Translations under genes and position numbers: made by a program
Source: Manis javanica
Lineage: Eukaryota; Chordata; Mammalia; Pholidota; Manidae
Length of the DNA: 64,000 nt
Direction: 5' to 3'
Assembly (NCBI RefSeq): GCF_040802235.1
Contig: NC_133169.1
Span: forward strand, 48,305,034 to 48,369,033
The notes under the pieces: generated by a model
The model's input: the letters and a program-made list of their open reading frames with translations, nothing else
Database searches by the model: none
What the model was told of the DNA's origin: nothing
Shown here: in pieces, positions 61,130 to 64,000 of the stretch
How positions within the stretch are numbered: the stretch's first letter is position 1
How the letters are laid out: each line of letters begins with the position of its first letter

Positions 61130-61296
61130 AGAAAATAAAGAAAGATAGAAAGAACTGGGAGGGCTGATGCTCTCACGCGTCGCCAGCCAGCAGCCCAGCT
61201 GCTTACCTCTGCCGCTCCAGTTGGGAGTTGGGCTTAAACTTACAACTCTGAGGTTAAGAGTCCCATGCTCTGCCAACTGAGCTACAGCAGGGCTCC
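61130..61296 (-). mobile_element. tRNA-Lys-derived SINE within gag
   Basis: On the minus strand the head reads like tRNA-Lys(CTT): D-arm TAGCTCAGTTGGCAGAGCA, anticodon region GGGACTCTTAACCTC, then a degenerate T-arm. The acceptor stem does not pair. A unique ~75 bp body and a pyrimidine-rich tail (TTCTTTCTATCTTTCTTT) follow. This is the plan of tRNA-Lys SINEs such as carnivoran CAN elements, though the body is not the dog or cat consensus. The only tRNA-type SINE seen in the window. Confidence 0.65.
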
Positions 61297-61570
61297 TGTT
61301 AGTTGCTTATGGAATGCATAATCAGAATGTTCTTTGTTTTCTATTCTTGCTACATCAGCAAGTAGGGGAAGGGCATAGCTAGAAGCAGGGGCGGTGTTTC
61401 TACACATCTTCAAGGTTTCCCTATTTTCAGAGTGAGGAGTCTTGGCTCGTCTTTGAGGACAAGATATGTTTTTGTGGACAGATAACTTCCAAGGACTGCA
61501 CCGGTTGTTTTCAAGCTTGTGCTTTCTCATGCTGTGTTTGGGGAAGGTGCTTTATTATTCTGCTTACAAA
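61297..61570. other. Unassigned insertion between gag halves
   Basis: About 275 bp with no gag coding similarity between the SINE and the matrix/proline-rich part of gag. Its minus strand contains an AATAATAAAGC poly(A)-like word, so it might be an LTR fragment, but no ends were found. Confidence 0.4.
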
Positions 61571-62109
61571 TATGTGAGAAGACAAAGGCGGTCTCTAACA
61601 GGGGAGAAATAGGTGATGAGGGCAAAGACGGAGGAGGCCCCCGGGACTTAGTTAAAGGGGGGCAGAAAGGCTCAGGCTTAATCTGCAGGGGACGAAGGTG
61701 GAGGAGGTGAGATGGGGGAGGAGATGATAGGGGAGGAAGGAAGAAAGGCTGTTGTAGGAGAAGAAGGGGAAGGGAGTGAACGGGAGGCTTCTGAGGGGGT
61801 GGTGGCTTGCAGGGTAGGAGAACTTTGGAGGAGCGGGGGGAGGAGTAGGCGGAAAGCTTCGATATAGGGAATCTCCTTCCATTTTTTCAGGCGCTGGCAG
61901 TAGTTAAAGAGATCGTGAGTGATGTTAGAATCAAGAGTTCCTCCTGTGGGCCATTGGTTGTTATTGTCTAGGGGGTATGTCAGCCAATCTTGGGAGCAGT
62001 ATTTATGGAGAAGTTTTGGTTTTATATCAGGTGTCAGGGATAGGGTAGCCAGATGCTTAAGCAGGCATTCAAGAGGTGAACTTTCAGGGAGGGATGAGGA
62101 GGCTCCCAT
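61571..62109 (-). pseudogene. gag: Proviral gag, matrix and proline-rich part
   Basis: Start chosen at the ATG at 62109 because it gives MGASSS, a myristoylation-type Gly2 start of matrix; an upstream in-frame ATG at 62148 lacks this. The matrix domain is followed by a Pro/Ser-rich region and a stop at 61678-61680. The sequence just beyond continues a p12-like module out of frame. Separated from the capsid by ~450 bp of foreign DNA. Confidence 0.82.
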
Positions 62110-62411
62110 GGTTAAAGGACAGAGAAGGAGACAAACAGGGGAAGACAAACGGAAATCCTCAGACCGGAGGCAGATGGCAAAGAGACAAAGGGCATCCCCA
62201 GTGATCCTTGGTGGTCTACAGAAACTCGTATACGAGTCAGAATTTCTTAGGAAGTGTGGGTCGTCACCCAGACTTCCCTAAGAAGGCAGAGTGCCGGAGT
62301 CACAAGGTACCTAGTACTAGGAATTTTTGGTGGATGGAACGGATTTCGGCAGACAGAATGGAAGGACGAAGGGGGAAAAGGGAGCGTTCTCATCCACAAA
62401 GGAGTCACCTC

Positions 62412-62595
62412 GTTTATGGCTCTTGGAGGAGGGGCCTGAGGGCCTGTCGCAGCTGTGAAGGCCTGAGGCGGGGTTTATGGCTGTTGGAGGGGGGGCCTGA
62501 GAGTCTGCAGCAGCCGTGAAGGCCGGAGGCGGTGATTTATGGCTGTTGGAGGGGGGCCTGAGGGTCTGCAGCAGCCGTGAAAGCCAGAGGCGGGG
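62412..62595 (-). repeat. Three ~61 bp tandem repeats in proviral leader
   Basis: Units at 62412-62472, 62473-62534 and 62535-62595, each 'tttatggctnttggagg...cctgag...gcagc(c/t)gtgaa(g/a)gcc'. They lie between the primer site and gag, where the packaging signal of gammaretroviruses resides. Units 2 and 3 are closest to each other. Confidence 0.9.
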
Positions 62596-62813
62596 AGGGT
62601 TCCCTCCTCATCCCCAAGCGTCAGAGCCTTGCCGGACGATCACGGTCAATGGCACTGCGATAGCTCGGGGAAGAGTGGCCCACTCTGGGGGAAAACTTAC
62701 CTAAAGGCCAGAGAGGAGTGGTGAGTGTGATGAGCCAGCGCTGGAAAAAGAGGATGAGGGCAAGCTGCTGCTGGTGTCGGGGGGAAGACGGGGCCCAGTT
62801 GGGGTGTCCCGTC

Positions 62814-62831
62814 TCCAGGGTTTCAGCACCA
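62814..62831 (-). other. Primer binding site, tRNA-Phe type
   Basis: TGGTGCTGAAACCCTGGA starts one base after the 5' LTR and matches the 3' end of tRNA-Phe at 16 of 18 positions. tRNA-Phe priming defines the ERV-F group. Confidence 0.85.
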
Positions 62832-62832
62832 A

Positions 62833-63084
62833 TGAAAGGAAAGGAGCGACACACAGCAGCAATTTACTGGAGAATTCCGCTTTATTAGGGAAAGGTGCTA
62901 GGTTATATAGGAAGGGGCATGGGGTGATTGTGCAGTTACTTCTACGAGACTGGTGGCTATTGGCTAGGTGCTGGGATTGGGAGGGGGGCAAGAGGTGATT
63001 GGGCTTCAGGTGGCATGGGCGGGAACTGAGGACCCCCCCGAAGAGAAGCCGGAAGTTCGCCATCTTACTGGTGGGGGCCCTTCA
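62833..63084 (-). repeat. 5' LTR of the provirus (252 bp)
   Basis: Same ends and signals as the 3' LTR: TATATAA at 62903-62909, AATAAA at 62881-62886. Lacks 6 bp present in the 3' LTR. Confidence 0.93.
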
Positions 63085-63089
63085 AATGT
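63085..63089. repeat. Target-site duplication, right copy
   Basis: AATGT following the 5' LTR edge; partner of 55981-55985. Confidence 0.85.
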
Positions 63090-63239
63090 CCCAAATTTTA
63101 ATGTGTGATCAAGCTGGCTATGATTAGAATGAATTTATTTGAAATGACTTTAATATGTTTAATGAGCAAACAAAGGAAAAAGTGGATTTAGCAAGATGTG
63201 GCACACAAGCCAAAAAAAGAGCTGGAGAGAGTTTGCTGA

Positions 63240-64000
63240 GGTGAAGGGGTGATGCGTGTCCATATGTTAGGGGGAACATGTTTATTTCCCTCCATTCTTG
63301 TCCCTGCTGCAACAAGGAATTGAAGGGCAGAGACACAGTAGTGAAGCAAAGTAAAAGTTTTATTTAAAGTTACTTAAAGAGAGGAAAAGGGCACCAGGCA
63401 ACCTCAGGGAAGAGAGGTGCCCTGAAAGGTTTGATTTTTACTTAAGAGAAAAAGTTTACACGCAGAGAAAGGGGACTGTGGGCTACCTCATAGAAGAGGT
63501 ACTGAAAGATTGGATACATTTTATTTAAGGCTATGCACTTGGAAATTGCAGGCAACCTCAGACAGGGGAGCTCAATGAAAAGTTGGAGGTTCCCCCTTTT
63601 AAGGATTTTTTTTAGAAATATGAAAAGGGCTAAAGGTGTGGACTTGTTAAGTGGTATCAAGATGTTTATCTCTGATGAGACATTAAGTTTCTCTTCTTAT
63701 CAGTTCTCTAGGTAATTCTGCAAAATTAGCTTAACACAAGAAATTTACTGCTCTGATTCCTTCACAGGATAGCAGCTTCCTGGTCTGGTAACATATCAAT
63801 TAAGACCACCTGCCCTGCCTCCAAGGTGGGCTGAGTTATTGTCTGTTTGCTAAAGAATATTAAGAAACTTCTTAACTTCCTGGGTTTTAAAATGCAATTT
63901 TAGCTCTAAGATGGTATTTTTCCTGTCTTTATATGCTGTTTATAGCTGGGCTTGTTTGGAAAATTAATCATGATGCTTATCTTTTGCCCAGGTTGCAGGT
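63240..64000 (-). mobile_element. LTR-like sequence at the window edge
   Basis: The minus strand shows an AATAAAACTTTTACTTTGC poly(A)-signal region (63350-63368) followed by a U5-like stretch (CACTACTGTGTCTCTGCCC, then TTGTTGCAGCAGGGACAAG), and TATAAA-type words upstream. This is the pattern of a class I LTR. The upstream part contains three diverged ~85 bp direct repeats. The 5' end lies beyond the window or is not recognisable. Confidence 0.5.
63350..63600. repeat. Three diverged ~85 bp direct repeats
   Basis: Units near 63350-63434, 63435-63520 and 63521-63600 share 'ttatttaa/acttaag', 'ggcaacctca/ggctacctca' and 'ctgaaag/aatgaaa' words in order. Likely enhancer-type repeats in an LTR. 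Confidence 0.55.

Larger units (their letters stand above)
55986..63084 (-). mobile_element. Class I (gamma-like) endogenous retrovirus, ERV-F-like
   Basis: A 7.1 kb provirus read on the minus strand in the order 5' LTR, primer site, repeat-bearing leader, gag, pro-pol, env, polypurine tract, 3' LTR. AATGT flanks it on both sides (55981-55985 and 63085-63089), a 5 bp target duplication. The primer site matches tRNA-Phe at 16 of 18 bases, the defining trait of the ERV-F/Fc group. The transmembrane part of env has the syncytin-like LQNRR/CX6CC layout of the HERV-H/W/F branch. The LTRs differ by about nine substitutions and one 6 bp indel over ~252 bp. RNase H and integrase are absent, and all genes carry breaks, so it cannot replicate by itself. 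Confidence 0.92.

Noticed and set aside
61222-61296. Functional tRNA-Lys gene on the minus strand
   Set aside because: D-arm and anticodon region fit, but the acceptor stem does not pair, the T-arm is degenerate, and a SINE-like body and pyrimidine-rich tail follow.

Overview
This is nuclear DNA from a placental mammal. The evidence is a single-exon olfactory receptor (OR) gene, immunity-related GTPase (IRG) sequences, several L1 retrotransposons, MIR, L2 and MLT1/MaLR relics, and a gammaretrovirus-like provirus. The L1 5' ends and a single tRNA-Lys-type SINE suggest Laurasiatheria (Carnivora, Pholidota or relatives). SINE density is strikingly low. The species cannot be fixed from sequence alone.

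Layout, left to right: (1) 0.2-5.0 kb, a minus-strand L1 from 3' UTR to 5' UTR with an internal deletion. (2) 5.6-6.5 kb, an intact OR gene on the minus strand, the only coding gene that looks fully functional. (3) 6.6-15.9 kb, gene-free DNA with a MIR, a MaLR LTR and copy A of a diverged duplicated block (13.3-14.66 kb). (4) 15.9-18.8 kb, the 5' part of a minus-strand L1 whose 5' UTR carries a ~150 bp piece of an IRG gene. (5) 19.97-21.23 kb, a nearly complete IRG coding exon with two lesions, one inside the P-loop. (6) 21.6-33.7 kb, two decayed near-full-length sense L1s head to tail. (7) 35.2-37.1 kb, a class II-type LTR with a polypurine tract and an unrecognised membrane-type ORF remnant. 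(8) 37-44.3 kb, GC-richer DNA with a composite GAS/ISRE interferon element at 40.5 kb and the C-terminal part of a second, divergent IRG gene at 43.9-44.3 kb. (9) 45.0-50.5 kb, two ~1.3 kb inverted-repeat arms flanking an L1 5' fragment with ~100 bp 5' UTR monomers. (10) 53-55.6 kb, an L1/HAL1-like relic and copy B of the duplicated block, interrupted by an LTR. (11) 55.98-63.09 kb, a 7.1 kb minus-strand class I endogenous retrovirus with both LTRs, a 5 bp target duplication, a tRNA-Phe-type primer site, a polypurine tract, and broken gag, pro-pol and env. (12) 63.2 kb to the edge, another minus-strand LTR-like sequence.

The common thread is a decaying IRG locus next to an OR gene. IRG proteins are interferon-induced GTPases that attack pathogen vacuoles. 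All three IRG sequences here are fragments or carry disabling lesions, and the flanks have been duplicated, inverted and invaded by retroelements. The provirus is unrelated in function; it is relatively young (LTRs about 3.5% apart) and structurally unusual in its leader and gag.
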